Origin: Xanthomonas sp. DAR 35659
Lineage (GTDB): Bacteria > Pseudomonadota > Gammaproteobacteria > Xanthomonadales > Xanthomonadaceae
Direction: 5' to 3'
DNA: 64,000 nt
Assembly: GCF_041242975.1 (NCBI RefSeq)
Contig: NZ_CP162488.1
Coordinates: 2,966,001-3,030,000 of the forward strand
The position numbers were made by a program, and so were the translations under genes. The notes beneath the pieces were generated by a model. That model had not been told where the DNA came from. It did not search any database and saw nothing but the letters and a program-made list of their open reading frames with translations. Of this stretch, positions 9,184 through 18,114 are shown piece after piece (position 1 is the stretch's first letter; the number at the start of each line of letters is the position of its first letter).

Positions 9184-9255
9184 AAAAACTCCAGGAATGG
9201 TCGCATCGAGCGCAACGCGGCAAACCTCTGACAATCCCGCTGTTACCGAAAAGCA

Positions 9256-9281
9256 AAACGGGCGCCGCGAGGCGCCCGTTT
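9256..9281 (-). terminator. Terminator after the BamC-like gene
   Basis: An 11-bp perfect stem (AAACGGGCGCC with GGCGCCCGTTT) around a GCGA loop lies about 50 bp past the lipoprotein stop. On the minus strand a T-rich tract follows. It is nearly symmetrical and could also stop plus-strand transcripts from fdxA. Confidence 0.8.
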
Positions 9282-9331
9282 CGTGTCTGTCGCCCTGGCG
9301 GCCGGCACCCACGCCGGCCACCCGCGCCGGC

Positions 9332-9862
9332 TCAATGGCCGAGCTTGGCCTTCAGCGCCGCGATCAGCTTGACCGGCGCTTCGCCGTTGGCCGGCATGCC
9401 CCGCGGGTCGACCGCCGACACGTAGACACCGGCATCCACCGCGACCACGCGGATCAGGAAGTTGCTGCCTTCGTAGGCCACGTCGTAGGAGCCCAGCACC
9501 TGCGCGCGGCTGGCGATGGTGACGCCCTCGATGCCGCCCAGCGCATCGCCGACCTGGCCGAACACCTGGTCACGCGCGCCCGGCACCACGAAGCCGCTAC
9601 TGGACGCCGCCGGAGCCGCCTGGCCAGCCGCGGCGCCCGGGCGCTGCGCGGTCGAGGCCAGCGCCGGCACCTTCATCGCCGCCGAGGTATCCGGCGCGGT
9701 CAGGTCCGGCGGCACTTCCAGCGGACGCATTTCGGGCGCCGTCGCATAGTCGCCACGCGGCTTGCCCTTGTGGAACCAGCTGCAGCCGCTGGTGGCCGCG
9801 ACCATGGTGGTCGCCAGCACGGCGGCCGACAGCACGCGGACGTAGGGAACGGAAGCACGCAT
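9332..9862 (-). CDS. BamC-like outer-membrane lipoprotein
   Basis: A 176-residue lipoprotein. The signal peptide ends in a lipobox with the lipidated Cys at residue 27 (AATSGCSW). Just after it comes the segment LEVPPDLTAPD, a hallmark of the NlpB/BamC family, whose members belong to the beta-barrel assembly machinery. The C-terminal half would be a single compact domain, so the protein is much shorter than enterobacterial BamC (about 340 residues). It lies 18 bases downstream of dapA, as nlpB does in Escherichia coli. The family call is likely; the function in barrel assembly is inference. Confidence 0.8.
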   Translation of the reverse strand: MRASVPYVRVLSAAVLATTMVAATSGCSWFHKGKPRGDYATAPEMRPLEVPPDLTAPDTSAAMKVPALASTAQRPGAAAGQAAPAASSSGFVVPGARDQVFGQVGDALGGIEGVTIASRAQVLGSYDVAYEGSNFLIRVVAVDAGVYVSAVDPRGMPANGEAPVKLIAALKAKLGH

Positions 9863-9880
9863 CGATTCAATCTCCTGAGG

Positions 9881-10789
9881 TCAGGCCGCGAGCGTTTCGC
9901 GGCTGGATAGTTCTTCCAACGCCGCGGCGTCGGCGGCGAGACGGTCGGCCGTGGCCTGGTGCGCCGCGGACAGCGGCAGCAGCGGCAGCCGCAGGCCCTG
10001 GCCGATGCCGGCGCGCTGCAGCAGCGCCTTGACCGGAATCGGGTTGGACTCGACGCCGCAGAAGGCGTGGAACGGCTGCAGCCGTGCGTCCCAGGCCTGC
10101 GCCGGCTCGGCGCGCTGCGCGCGCGCCAGGTCGCACAGGCGCCGGTAGGCGGCGGGCAAGGCATTGGAGGCGACCGAGATCAGCCCGTCGTAGCCGGCCA
10201 GCATGGCCTGCGCGGCGCTGCCGTCGTCGCCGCTGAGCACGGCGAACCGCTCGCTGCGCAAGGCCGCCAGCGCGGCGATGCGCTGCGGGTCGCTGCTGGC
10301 GTCCTTGATGCCGACGATGTTGGGATGCTGCGCCAACTGCGCCACCGTCTCCGGCACCAGGTCGCAGCCGGTGCGCCCGGGCACGTTGTACAGCACCACC
10401 GGCAGGCCGCCCTGCTCGGCCACCTGCAGATAGTGCGCAAGCAGCCCGGCCTGGGTCGGACGCACGTACGGCGGGGTCACCACCAGCGCGTACTGCGCAC
10501 CGTTGGCGGCGGCGCGGCGGGTCAGCGCCACGGTCTTGGCGGTGCCGGACAGGCCGGTCCCGGCCAGCACCGGCACGCGCCCGCCGATCGCCTGCACCGC
10601 CTCGCGCAGGATGCGGTCGTACTCCTCGTCCAGCAGCGTGGCCGCCTCACCGGTCGATCCGGCCACCACCACGCCCTGCACGCCGCCATCCAGCTGCCGT
10701 TTGAGCAGCCGTTGCCAGGCGTCGAGGTCGAGGTCGCCGTCGCCCTGGAAGGGCGTGGCCAGAGCGGTGATGATGCCGAAGAGGGACAA
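9881..10789 (-). CDS. dapA: 4-hydroxy-tetrahydrodipicolinate synthase
   Basis: A 302-residue class I aldolase that condenses pyruvate with aspartate semialdehyde in lysine and diaminopimelate synthesis. Signatures are GSTGEAATL, the catalytic Tyr in YNVPGRTG and the Schiff-base Lys in GIKDAS. The start is uncertain: the family N-terminus ([14 protein letters not shown]) begins at a TTG at 10789, which I use; an ATG 15 codons earlier, at 10834, would add an atypical extension. The BamC-like gene follows in the same operon. Confidence 0.93.
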   Translation of the reverse strand: MSLFGIITALATPFQGDGDLDLDAWQRLLKRQLDGGVQGVVVAGSTGEAATLLDEEYDRILREAVQAIGGRVPVLAGTGLSGTAKTVALTRRAAANGAQYALVVTPPYVRPTQAGLLAHYLQVAEQGGLPVVLYNVPGRTGCDLVPETVAQLAQHPNIVGIKDASSDPQRIAALAALRSERFAVLSGDDGSAAQAMLAGYDGLISVASNALPAAYRRLCDLARAQRAEPAQAWDARLQPFHAFCGVESNPIPVKALLQRAGIGQGLRLPLLPLSAAHQATADRLAADAAALEELSSRETLAA

Positions 10790-10935
10790 GATGCCGGGTG
10801 CTCGCTGGAAGTGAGGGCCGCGTGCGGCCTGCACGGATGGGATTCGTCCCGCATGTTACTTGCGGCCCGAAAGCGCGGGCAAGTATGCTGCGCACTGCAC
10901 CGGGCGACCGCCCGGACGCCGTTCAGCCTTACGCA

Positions 10936-11511
10936 ATGCCGGAAGCCCCTTTGACAGACACCACGCCCCGGCCCGCGCCGACCGAAAACCACCTCCTGAT
11001 CAACGCCTACACGACGCATCCGGAGTCGCCGCTGCTGCCGGTGACGCGCCGCATCGCCGACAGCGGCTGCAATCTGGTCGATGCGCGCCTGGCCACGGTC
11101 GGCCGCGACGTGTCGGTGACCGCGCTGGCCACCGGCTCGTGGGATTCGGTGGCCAAGCTGGAAGCCATGCTGACCCGCCTGGACCGCGAGGAAGGCATGA
11201 AGCTGGTGTGGTACCGCACCGGCGCCAAGCAGGCGCAGTCCAACCTGCTGCCCTATATCGTCGAGGTCATCGCCGCCGACAAGCCGGGCATCCTGTTCCA
11301 GTTGGCGGATTTCTTCGATCGCCAGGGCATCACCATCGAGAACCTGCAGAGCACGCGCTACCGCGCCATGCAGACCGGCGCGGAGATGTTCTCGGCGCAG
11401 GTGACGATCGGGGTGCCGGCGAACATGCACATCGCCGCGTTGCGCGACGACTTCCTCGAGTTCTGCGACCACCTCAACCTGGACGCGATCATGGACCCGA
11501 TGAAGTTCTGA
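10936..11511 (+). CDS. GcvR-like protein with two ACT domains
   Basis: A 191-residue protein with two ACT-type amino-acid-binding domains: one at about residues 20-95 (LLINAYTTHPESPLLPVTRRI begins it) and one at about 105-185 (IVEVIAADKPGILFQLADFF). This matches the glycine cleavage regulator GcvR family, whose E. coli member senses glycine and acts through GcvA. It is divergent from dapA and upstream of bcp, as bcp and gcvR are neighbours in E. coli. I chose the ATG at 10936; an in-frame ATG at 10885 is possible. The regulatory target here is not shown. Confidence 0.8.
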   Translation: MPEAPLTDTTPRPAPTENHLLINAYTTHPESPLLPVTRRIADSGCNLVDARLATVGRDVSVTALATGSWDSVAKLEAMLTRLDREEGMKLVWYRTGAKQAQSNLLPYIVEVIAADKPGILFQLADFFDRQGITIENLQSTRYRAMQTGAEMFSAQVTIGVPANMHIAALRDDFLEFCDHLNLDAIMDPMKF

Positions 11512-11572
11512 GCCATGCTGGACATCGACGCACGCCAACGCCGATGATGGCGATGCACGCGGAGGACACCCG

Positions 11573-12052
11573 ATGAAGGACGGCGACACCCTGGACCGCA
11601 CCACGCTGGCCTTGCCGCTGGCGCTGTCCGGCGGCGCCAGCGCCACGCTCGGCGATTACGCCGGCCGCTGGCTGGTGCTGTATTTCTACCCCAAGGACAG
11701 CACCCCCGGCTGCACCACCGAGGGCATCGACTTCAACGCCTTGTTGCCGCAGTTCAAGCAGGCCAACGCCGCCGTGCTCGGGGTCTCGCGCGACTCGGTG
11801 AAGTCGCACGACACGTTCTGCGCCAAGCAGGGCTTCCGCTTCCCGCTGGTCAGCGACGCCGACGAGGCCCTGTGCCGCGCCTTCGACGTGATCAAGGAAA
11901 AGAACATGTACGGCCGCCAGGTGCTCGGCATCGAGCGCAGCACCTTCCTGATCTCGCCCTCGGGCCGGCTGCTGCGCAGCTGGCGCAAGGTCAAGGTTCC
12001 CGGCCACGCCCAGGCCGTGTTCGACGCACTGCAGGCCGCCGCCCAGCAGTGA
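11573..12052 (+). CDS. bcp: Thioredoxin-dependent thiol peroxidase (Bcp/PrxQ)
   Basis: A 159-residue peroxiredoxin that reduces peroxides using thioredoxin. The peroxidatic Cys47 is in the motif STPGCTTEG. The second Cys five residues later, present in E. coli Bcp, is absent (Ile52 occupies it). Cys83 and Cys100 remain, so resolution of the sulfenic acid may use another Cys or an outside thiol. It lies 61 bp after the GcvR-like gene, probably in one unit. Confidence 0.92.
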   Translation: MKDGDTLDRTTLALPLALSGGASATLGDYAGRWLVLYFYPKDSTPGCTTEGIDFNALLPQFKQANAAVLGVSRDSVKSHDTFCAKQGFRFPLVSDADEALCRAFDVIKEKNMYGRQVLGIERSTFLISPSGRLLRSWRKVKVPGHAQAVFDALQAAAQQ

Positions 12053-12136
12053 TCATTCGCGTTTCCCGCACGCCGCATCCCCCTGCCCCGTGCAGGCGGT
12101 GATGGTCTTTCCCTGCTCCATTTCCAGGAATCCACG

Positions 12137-13537
12137 ATGACCCGAGGCAAGCGCATCTACGTGCTGGATACCAACGTGCTGATGCACGACCCGACCGCGC
12201 TGTTCAAGTTCGAGGAGCACGACGTGTTCCTGCCGATGCAGGTGATCGAGGAGCTGGACAACGCCAAGAAGGGCATGTCCGAAGTCAGCCGCAACGCGCG
12301 CCAGGTCAGCCGCTTCCTCAATGAACTGATCGAGGGCGCCGGCGCCGAGCAGATCGAGTCGGGCATCCCGCTCAGCCATCCGCAGGGGATCCAGCTCAAG
12401 AGCAGCGGCAGCATCGGCCGGCTGTACTTCCAGACCCGTCCGGTCGAGCCCGGACGCAGTTTCGGTACCGTGGCGCCGGACAACAAGATCCTGGCGTCGG
12501 TGCTGGCGCTGCGCGAGGAGGGCCCGGAAACGCCGGTGATCCTGGTGTCCAAGGACATCAACCTGCGGATCAAGGCGGCGATCAGCGGCCTGGTCGCCGA
12601 GGACTACGAGAACGACCGCGCGCTGGACGATTTCAGCCTGCTCTACACCGGCGCGATCGAGCTGCCGGAGGATTTCTGGCAGAAGCACAACCAGGACCTG
12701 CGCAGTTGGAGCGACAAGGGCCGCACCTGCTACGAGATCGCGCTGGCCAACGACGAGGACTGGTATCCGAACCAGTACCTGTACCTGCCCGGCGAGGACG
12801 AAGTGGAACTGCGCGTGGTCAAGGTCAACGCCGAGCGCAAGGCGACGCTGGCGCTGGTCGACGATTTCCGCAGCGGCCAGCACGCGGTGTGGGGCATCGC
12901 CGCGCGCAACCGCGAGCAGAACTTCGCGCTCAACGCGCTGATGGACCCGGAGATCGACTTCGTCACCCTGCTCGGCACCGCCGGCACCGGCAAGACCCTG
13001 CTGGCGCTGGCCGCGGGCCTGGCGCAGACCATGGACCAGCAGCGCTACCGCGAGATCATCATGACCCGCGCCACGGTCAGCGTCGGCGAGGACATCGGCT
13101 TCCTGCCCGGCACCGAGGAAGAGAAGATGACGCCGTGGATGGGCGCGCTGACCGACAACCTGGAAGTGCTGACCCACAACCAGGACGGCGGCGCCTGGGG
13201 CCGCGCGGCGACCAACGACCTGCTCGCCAGCCGGATCAAGATCCGCTCGATGAACTTCATGCGCGGGCGCACCTTCCTGTCGCGCTACCTGATCCTGGAC
13301 GAAGCGCAGAACCTGACGCCCAAGCAGATGAAGACCCTGATCACCCGCGCCGGTCCCGGTACCAAGATCGTGTGCCTGGGCAACGTCGAACAGATCGACA
13401 CGCCCTACCTCACCGAAACCACCTCCGGCCTGACCTACGCGGTGGACCGCTTCAAGGCCTGGCCGCACAGCGCGCACATCACCCTGCGCCGCGGCGAGCG
13501 CTCGCGCCTGGCCGACTACGCCTCGGAGGTGCTGTGA
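12137..13537 (+). CDS. PIN domain-PhoH ATPase fusion protein
   Basis: A 466-residue two-domain protein of the PhoH2/YlaK type. Residues 5-150 form a PIN nuclease-like domain with the first acidic residue in [12 protein letters not shown]. Residues from about 250 to the end form a PhoH P-loop ATPase with Walker A GTAGTGKT at about 280-287 and Walker B LILDEAQN near 385. PhoH2-type proteins are linked to RNA unwinding and cleavage; the role in this organism is not known. A small lipoprotein gene overlaps its stop codon. Confidence 0.9.
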   Translation: MTRGKRIYVLDTNVLMHDPTALFKFEEHDVFLPMQVIEELDNAKKGMSEVSRNARQVSRFLNELIEGAGAEQIESGIPLSHPQGIQLKSSGSIGRLYFQTRPVEPGRSFGTVAPDNKILASVLALREEGPETPVILVSKDINLRIKAAISGLVAEDYENDRALDDFSLLYTGAIELPEDFWQKHNQDLRSWSDKGRTCYEIALANDEDWYPNQYLYLPGEDEVELRVVKVNAERKATLALVDDFRSGQHAVWGIAARNREQNFALNALMDPEIDFVTLLGTAGTGKTLLALAAGLAQTMDQQRYREIIMTRATVSVGEDIGFLPGTEEEKMTPWMGALTDNLEVLTHNQDGGAWGRAATNDLLASRIKIRSMNFMRGRTFLSRYLILDEAQNLTPKQMKTLITRAGPGTKIVCLGNVEQIDTPYLTETTSGLTYAVDRFKAWPHSAHITLRRGERSRLADYASEVL

Positions 13538-14025
13538 ACGCCGCCGGCGCGCGCCTGGCCGGCGTGGCCCTGGCGTTGGCCCTGCTCGGCGCGTGCACCA
13601 CCACGCGCGGGCCGGTCAGCGTGCCGACCGCGATCAAGGCCGGACAGTCGTGGATCGTCACCCGCAACAGCACCGCCGCGCAGGTGCTCGACACCTGTTC
13701 GCGCGACAGCCCGGCGCGCCACGACGGCGCGGTGAGCGGCTACTGGGTGCCGACCGTGGAGCAGATCGCGCAACTGGAGACCCGGCTGGCACAACTGCAA
13801 CCGACCATCCCCGATCCGGCCAGCTACGACCGCCAGTACGTCGGCATCCTCTACAACGGCAAGCAGGCGATCTACGTCAACGCGTTCAAGCCGCACGACG
13901 ACAGCGACCTGGATCCCAGCGTCGATGCGGTGCGCGTGTGCGGCGGCGGCAGCGGCTTCTGGGGCGCGGTGTTCGATCCGGCCAGCGGCGCCTTCTCCGA
14001 GATCGCCAGCAACGGCGCCAAGTAG
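13534..14025 (+). CDS. Hypothetical lipoprotein
   Basis: A 163-residue predicted lipoprotein of unknown function. The GTG start overlaps the ATPase stop as GTGA, so translation is probably coupled. The signal peptide ([16 protein letters not shown]) has a good lipobox with Cys at residue 21. The mature part has two more Cys (in LDTCSRDS and [10 protein letters not shown]) that may pair. I do not recognise the family. The GTG choice is supported because it sits directly before the signal sequence. Confidence 0.75.
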   Translation: MNAAGARLAGVALALALLGACTTTRGPVSVPTAIKAGQSWIVTRNSTAAQVLDTCSRDSPARHDGAVSGYWVPTVEQIAQLETRLAQLQPTIPDPASYDRQYVGILYNGKQAIYVNAFKPHDDSDLDPSVDAVRVCGGGSGFWGAVFDPASGAFSEIASNGAK

Positions 14026-14094
14026 GCCACCGCGCATGCGCCGCCCGCCTTCGTTCCGTCCGTCGCGCACCGCGCGCGGGCACGGCGCCGGCGC

Positions 14095-14763
14095 ATGAAC
14101 TTCGAATTGCCGCGCTGGGCCTGGGCGTTCGCCGGCGCGCTGGCCTGCGTCGCCGGCATGGTCAACGTGGTCGGCTATCTCGGCTTCGAGCACCAGGCCG
14201 TGACCCACCTGACCGGCACCACCACCCTGCTCGGCGCGGCGCTGGCGGCGGGCGACCTGCGCACGATCGGCAACCTGGTCGGCGTGGTACTGGCCTTCCT
14301 CGGCGGCGCGGTGCTCAGCGGCATCGTGATCCAGGACAGCCGCCTGCGCCTGGGCCGTCGCTACGGCGTGGCGCTTGCCCTGGAAGCATTGCTGCTGCTG
14401 GCGGCGATGCAGGCGTTCAAGCAACAGCAGATCCTCGGCGCCCTGCTCGCCGCCACCGCCTGCGGCCTGCAGAACGCGATGACCACCACCTACAGCGGCG
14501 CGGTGGTGCGCACCACCCACCTGACCGGCATGTTCACCGACCTGGGCATCGGCCTGGGCCAGGCGCTGCGCGGCCTGCCGCTGCCGCGCCGGCGCATCCG
14601 CCTGACCCTGCTGATCATCGGCGGTTTCCTCTCCGGCGGCGTGCTCGGCGCGCTGGCCTATCGCCAGGTCGGCTTCGATGCGCTGCTGGCGCCGGCGCTG
14701 CTGACCGGGGTGGTCGGCAGCGTCTACGGACTGCAGGCGCACTACCGGCGCCGCGAGCGCTGA
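14095..14763 (+). CDS. DUF1275 (YoaK-type) membrane protein
   Basis: A 222-residue integral membrane protein with about six predicted helices, matching the DUF1275/YoaK family ([12 protein letters not shown] near the start, [20 protein letters not shown] in the middle, which is the family signature). Function is unknown for the family. It stands between the lipoprotein and thiD, 69 and 43 bp away. Confidence 0.88.
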   Translation: MNFELPRWAWAFAGALACVAGMVNVVGYLGFEHQAVTHLTGTTTLLGAALAAGDLRTIGNLVGVVLAFLGGAVLSGIVIQDSRLRLGRRYGVALALEALLLLAAMQAFKQQQILGALLAATACGLQNAMTTTYSGAVVRTTHLTGMFTDLGIGLGQALRGLPLPRRRIRLTLLIIGGFLSGGVLGALAYRQVGFDALLAPALLTGVVGSVYGLQAHYRRRER

Positions 14764-14806
14764 ACGCGCGGTCGCCAAGCCGCGACCGGCGCTGCACAAT
14801 CGGCGC

Positions 14807-15616
14807 ATGAGCGCACCCACCGTCGTCTCCGCACTGAGCATCGCCGGCACCGATTCGGGCGGCGGCGCCGGCATCCAGGCCGATCTGAAGACCTTCGCCG
14901 CGCACCGCGTGCATGGCCTAGCGGCCGTGGCCGCGCTGACCGCGCAGCACACCCGCGGGGTCGAGGCCGTGCACGTACCGCCGCTGCCGTTCCTGCGCGC
15001 GCAACTCGACGCCTGCTTCGCCGATTTCGACATCGCCGCGGTCAAGCTCGGCATGCTCGCCAATGCCGCGGTGATCCACCTGGTCGCCGATGCGCTGGAA
15101 GAATACCGGCCGCCGTTCGTGGTGCTGGACCCGGTGATGGTCGCCACCAGCGGCGCCAAGCTGCTCGAGGACGACGCGCTGGATGCGCTGCGCCAGCGCC
15201 TGCTGCCGCTGGCGACGCTGGTCACGCCGAACGCGCCCGAGGCGCAACTGCTGCTGGGACGCAGCATCGAGAACGCCGACGACGCCGAACACGCCACCGC
15301 CGCGCTGCTCGCGGCCGGCGCGCAGGCGGTGCTGCTCAAGGGCGGCCACCTCGCCGAAGGCGCACGGGTGATCGACCGCTACGACGATGGCGTCAGCCGC
15401 AGCGAGTTCCGCCACGCGCGGCTGCCGCTGCAGGCGCACGGCACCGGTTGCACCCTGGCCGCGGCGATCGCCGCACAGCTGTGCCAGGGCCTGGCGTTGC
15501 CGGCGGCCTGCGAGGCGGCGATCGACTATGTCGCCCGCGCACTGCAGGGCGGCTACCGCCCCGGCCGCAGCGACATCGTGGTTCTCGATCACATCGGCGC
15601 CGCACGCAGCGCATGA
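14807..15616 (+). CDS. thiD: Hydroxymethylpyrimidine/phosphomethylpyrimidine kinase
   Basis: A 269-residue ribokinase-fold enzyme of thiamine synthesis that phosphorylates HMP and HMP-phosphate. Signatures are the N-terminal [31 protein letters not shown], and the C-terminal [11 protein letters not shown] with the catalytic region. The stop overlaps the following hydrolase start (ATGA). No other thi gene is nearby. Confidence 0.94.
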   Translation: MSAPTVVSALSIAGTDSGGGAGIQADLKTFAAHRVHGLAAVAALTAQHTRGVEAVHVPPLPFLRAQLDACFADFDIAAVKLGMLANAAVIHLVADALEEYRPPFVVLDPVMVATSGAKLLEDDALDALRQRLLPLATLVTPNAPEAQLLLGRSIENADDAEHATAALLAAGAQAVLLKGGHLAEGARVIDRYDDGVSRSEFRHARLPLQAHGTGCTLAAAIAAQLCQGLALPAACEAAIDYVARALQGGYRPGRSDIVVLDHIGAARSA

Positions 15617-16461
15617 GCGCGCCCCCACCGCCGCACGAGGTGCTGCCAGCCAGCGCCGGCGACGGCCATCGCTGGAACGTGCTCGTGCGCATGCCTGCCG
15701 CGCCGCGGCGGGCACTGCTGTGGCTGCCCGCGCTCGGCGTCGCCGCGCGGCACTACCTGCCGTTCGCCGAGGCGCTGGCGGCACGCGACGTGGCGGTGTT
15801 CGTGCACGAGTGGCGCGGCAACGGCAGCAGCACGCTGCGGCCCTCGCGCGCCAGCGACTGGGGCTATCGGCAGTTGCTGTGCGAAGACCTGCCGGCCAGC
15901 CACGTGGCGCTCGCGCGGCACACCGCGCTGCCGCTGACCCTGGGCGGCCACAGCCTCGGCGGGCAGTTGGCCTGCTGCTACGCCGCGCTGCATCCGCAAG
16001 CCGCCGCACAGCTGTGGCTGGTCGCCAGCGGCACCCCGTACTGGCGCTGCTTCGCCCCGCCGCGCCGCTACCTGCTGCCGCTGGCATACCGCTTCCTGGC
16101 CTGGCTCGCGCAGCGTCAGGGCGTACTGCATGGACGCCGGCTCGGCTTCGGCAGCACCGAAGCGCGCTCGCTGATCGCCGACTGGGCGCGCGTGGGCCTG
16201 AGCAATCGCTATGCGGCGGCCGGCCTGGCCGTGGACCTGGAAGCGCTGCTGGCGCAACTGCAGGTGCCGGCGCGCGGCGTGCTGCTGCGGGACGACTGGA
16301 TGGCGCCGGAAGCGTCGCTGCGCGCCTTGCTGCGCAAGCTCGCCTCACCGTCGCAGCTGCATGTGCTGGATGCGGCGCAGTTGGGCACCGCGGCCGATCA
16401 CTTCGCCTGGATGAAGCAGCCGGCGGCGGTCGTGCAGGCACTGCTCGGCGCCGAACACTGA
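15613..16461 (+). CDS. Alpha/beta-fold hydrolase
   Basis: A 282-residue alpha/beta hydrolase. The nucleophile elbow is GGHSLGGQ, and a C-terminal His lies in ADHFAWM. An HEWRGNGSS segment before the elbow suits the family. The start overlaps thiD by 4 bases. The substrate is unknown; serine lipases/esterases and haloperoxidase-like proteins share this fold. Just downstream are the tRNA-Arg genes. Confidence 0.85.
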   Translation: MSAPPPPHEVLPASAGDGHRWNVLVRMPAAPRRALLWLPALGVAARHYLPFAEALAARDVAVFVHEWRGNGSSTLRPSRASDWGYRQLLCEDLPASHVALARHTALPLTLGGHSLGGQLACCYAALHPQAAAQLWLVASGTPYWRCFAPPRRYLLPLAYRFLAWLAQRQGVLHGRRLGFGSTEARSLIADWARVGLSNRYAAAGLAVDLEALLAQLQVPARGVLLRDDWMAPEASLRALLRKLASPSQLHVLDAAQLGTAADHFAWMKQPAAVVQALLGAEH

Positions 16462-16480
16462 ATTTTCTCCGCGGAGGGCA

Positions 16481-16509
16481 TTGACGGGCCAGAGCGACTC
16501 GGACATAAT
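16481..16509 (+). promoter_or_regulatory. Promoter of tRNA-Arg copy 1
   Basis: TTGACG at 16481-16486 and CATAAT at 16504-16509 are separated by exactly 17 bp, close to the sigma-70 consensus, and end 15 bp before the tRNA. Confidence 0.75.
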
Positions 16510-16524
16510 TCCGCTCCTGACGAC

Positions 16525-16601
16525 GCGCCCGTAGCTCAGTTGGATAGAGTACCTGGCTACGAACCAGGCGGTCGGGAGTTCGAATCTCTCCGGGCGCACC
16601 A
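16525..16601 (+). tRNA. tRNA-Arg (anticodon ACG), copy 1
   Basis: A 77-nt tRNA including an encoded CCA. The acceptor stem GCGCCCG pairs with CGGGCGC. The anticodon loop CTACGAA gives ACG, which after deamination of A34 would read CGN arginine codons. The T arm contains GTTCGAATC. It has its own promoter upstream and a terminator 10 bp downstream. Confidence 0.97.
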
Positions 16602-16610
16602 GTCAGATGA

Positions 16611-16643
16611 AAAACGACAAGCCATCGCTTGTCGTTTTTTTTT
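16611..16643 (+). terminator. Terminator of tRNA-Arg copy 1
   Basis: A 12-bp perfect stem (AAAACGACAAGC with GCTTGTCGTTTT) with a CATC loop, ending in a run of nine or more T. Confidence 0.93.
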
Positions 16644-16728
16644 GCCTTGCCGCTGCGCCGCGATCGCATCGAGACAGGACGCGGCAGCGCACGCGCGCCG
16701 CTGGCGTCATGCGGACGACACGCAGGTG

Positions 16729-16757
16729 TAGACGAATCGCCGCAAGTCGTGAATAAT
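16729..16757 (+). promoter_or_regulatory. Promoter of tRNA-Arg copy 2
   Basis: TAGACG at 16729-16734 and AATAAT at 16752-16757 with a 17-bp spacer. This matches the spacing of the first copy, and the sequence after the -10 is nearly the same in both. Confidence 0.65.
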
Positions 16758-16772
16758 CCCGCGCCTGACGAC

Positions 16773-16849
16773 GCGCCCGTAGCTCAGTTGGATAGAGTAC
16801 CTGGCTACGAACCAGGCGGTCGGGAGTTCGAATCTCTCCGGGCGCACCA
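16773..16849 (+). tRNA. tRNA-Arg (anticodon ACG), copy 2
   Basis: Identical over all 77 nt to the copy at 16525-16601. The match extends about 12 bp upstream (CCTGACGAC before the tRNA) and through the terminator, so this is a tandem duplication of a whole transcription unit with a unit length of 248 bp. Confidence 0.97.
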
Positions 16850-16858
16850 GTCAGATGA

Positions 16859-16890
16859 AAAACGACAAGCCAGCGCTTGTCGTTTTTTTT
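16859..16890 (+). terminator. Terminator of tRNA-Arg copy 2
   Basis: The same 12-bp stem as the first copy, with loop CAGC in place of CATC, followed by T residues. Confidence 0.93.
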
Positions 16891-17018
16891 GCCTGCGCGA
16901 TGGCGGCACGGCGCACCCGCCCGCCGCACGCAATCGCAGCCAGCCACTCAAAACGACAGAGCCTCACGCCCACCGACACATCGCATCGCGCGCACGATCG
17001 TGCGCTGCACCCACCGCC

Positions 17019-18008
17019 TCACGCGGCGATCTGGCGCTCCGCTGGCGGCGAGACCCCCGCCTCGCCCTCGCCCACCTCCACCACCTCGTAGCCGGCCGCG
17101 CGCCACGCCTCCAGGCCGCCGCGCAGCGGCAGTACGTCGGCGTAGTCGTGCTGGCGCAGCCGCGTGGCCAGCACCGCGGCCGAGACCTCGTTCGGGCAGG
17201 CGCAGTAGATGACGATCTTGCGCCCGCGCGGCAGCACCGCGAGGATCGCGTCCAGGCGTCGATCGTCCACTTCCAGCGCACCGGGAATCGCATACGGCTC
17301 GAGCGCGCGATAGCCCGGCGCGCGGATGTCCAACACCACCGGCACGGCCTCGCCCTGCATCAGCGCGTACAGTTCGTCCACGTCGATGCGCAACGTCTCC
17401 ATCGACTTCAGCAGCGCATGCCGGCGCCAGGCGCGATAGCCCACGTACAGCGCCAGCAGGCCGGCCAGCAGCAGCACCGCGCGCGTGCCGAGCAGGCTCA
17501 ACCAATCCAGCACGTCCTGCACCTGGTCGGCGAACAGCAGGCCGAGCAGCAAGCCGCCACCGGCCCACAGCGCCGCACCGAGCGCGTCGTAGCGCAGGAA
17601 CGCGCCCGGACGCACGCGCATCGCCCCGGCCATCGGCACCGACACCATCGACAGGCCGGGCACGAACTTGGCCACCGTCAGCACACGTACGCCCCAGCGC
17701 GCGTAGAAGCGCTCGGTCTGCTTCATGCAGGTGTCGCGCGACAGCGACAGGCGGCACAGCGACTGCAAGGTGCGGTTGCCGTAGCGGCGCCCGGCGCCGA
17801 ACCAGACCAGATCGCCGAGCAGGCTGGCCAGCATCGACACCGACAACGCCGCCAGCAACGCGCCCCACATCGCGGCGCCATCGAGCAGCGCATAGGTCGC
17901 GCCGACCAGGATCAGCGTCGGCAACGCCGGCACCGGCAACCCCAGCGACAGGGCCAGCACGTTGACGAAGACCAGGCCCAGGCCGTAACGCGCGATCAGA
18001 TCCTGCAT
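17019..18008 (-). CDS. VTT (DedA-like) membrane protein fused to a rhodanese domain
   Basis: A 329-residue fusion. Residues 1-200 form a VTT/DedA-type membrane domain with several hydrophobic helices and the amphipathic FVPGLSMVSVPMAGAM segment typical of the family. Residues about 215-315 form a rhodanese domain with a Cys-containing active loop (IYCACPNEVSA). DedA proteins are linked to lipid flipping and membrane homeostasis; rhodaneses handle sulfur or sense thiols. The combination suggests a membrane-tethered sulfur-transfer or thiol-linked role, which is inference. The start at 18008 gives a normal DedA N-terminus (MQDLIARYGLGLVF); an in-frame ATG at 18050 is less likely. Confidence 0.85.
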   Translation of the reverse strand: MQDLIARYGLGLVFVNVLALSLGLPVPALPTLILVGATYALLDGAAMWGALLAALSVSMLASLLGDLVWFGAGRRYGNRTLQSLCRLSLSRDTCMKQTERFYARWGVRVLTVAKFVPGLSMVSVPMAGAMRVRPGAFLRYDALGAALWAGGGLLLGLLFADQVQDVLDWLSLLGTRAVLLLAGLLALYVGYRAWRRHALLKSMETLRIDVDELYALMQGEAVPVVLDIRAPGYRALEPYAIPGALEVDDRRLDAILAVLPRGRKIVIYCACPNEVSAAVLATRLRQHDYADVLPLRGGLEAWRAAGYEVVEVGEGEAGVSPPAERQIAA

Positions 18009-18114
18009 GGCCGTGCCTGCGCCTGGGGGAGAAAAGGGATGCGCCATTATCCTCCCGCCATCGCCGCCGGGCGCGCGCGGCGACGCACCACCGGCGGAAC
18101 AGACCCGCCCACGC

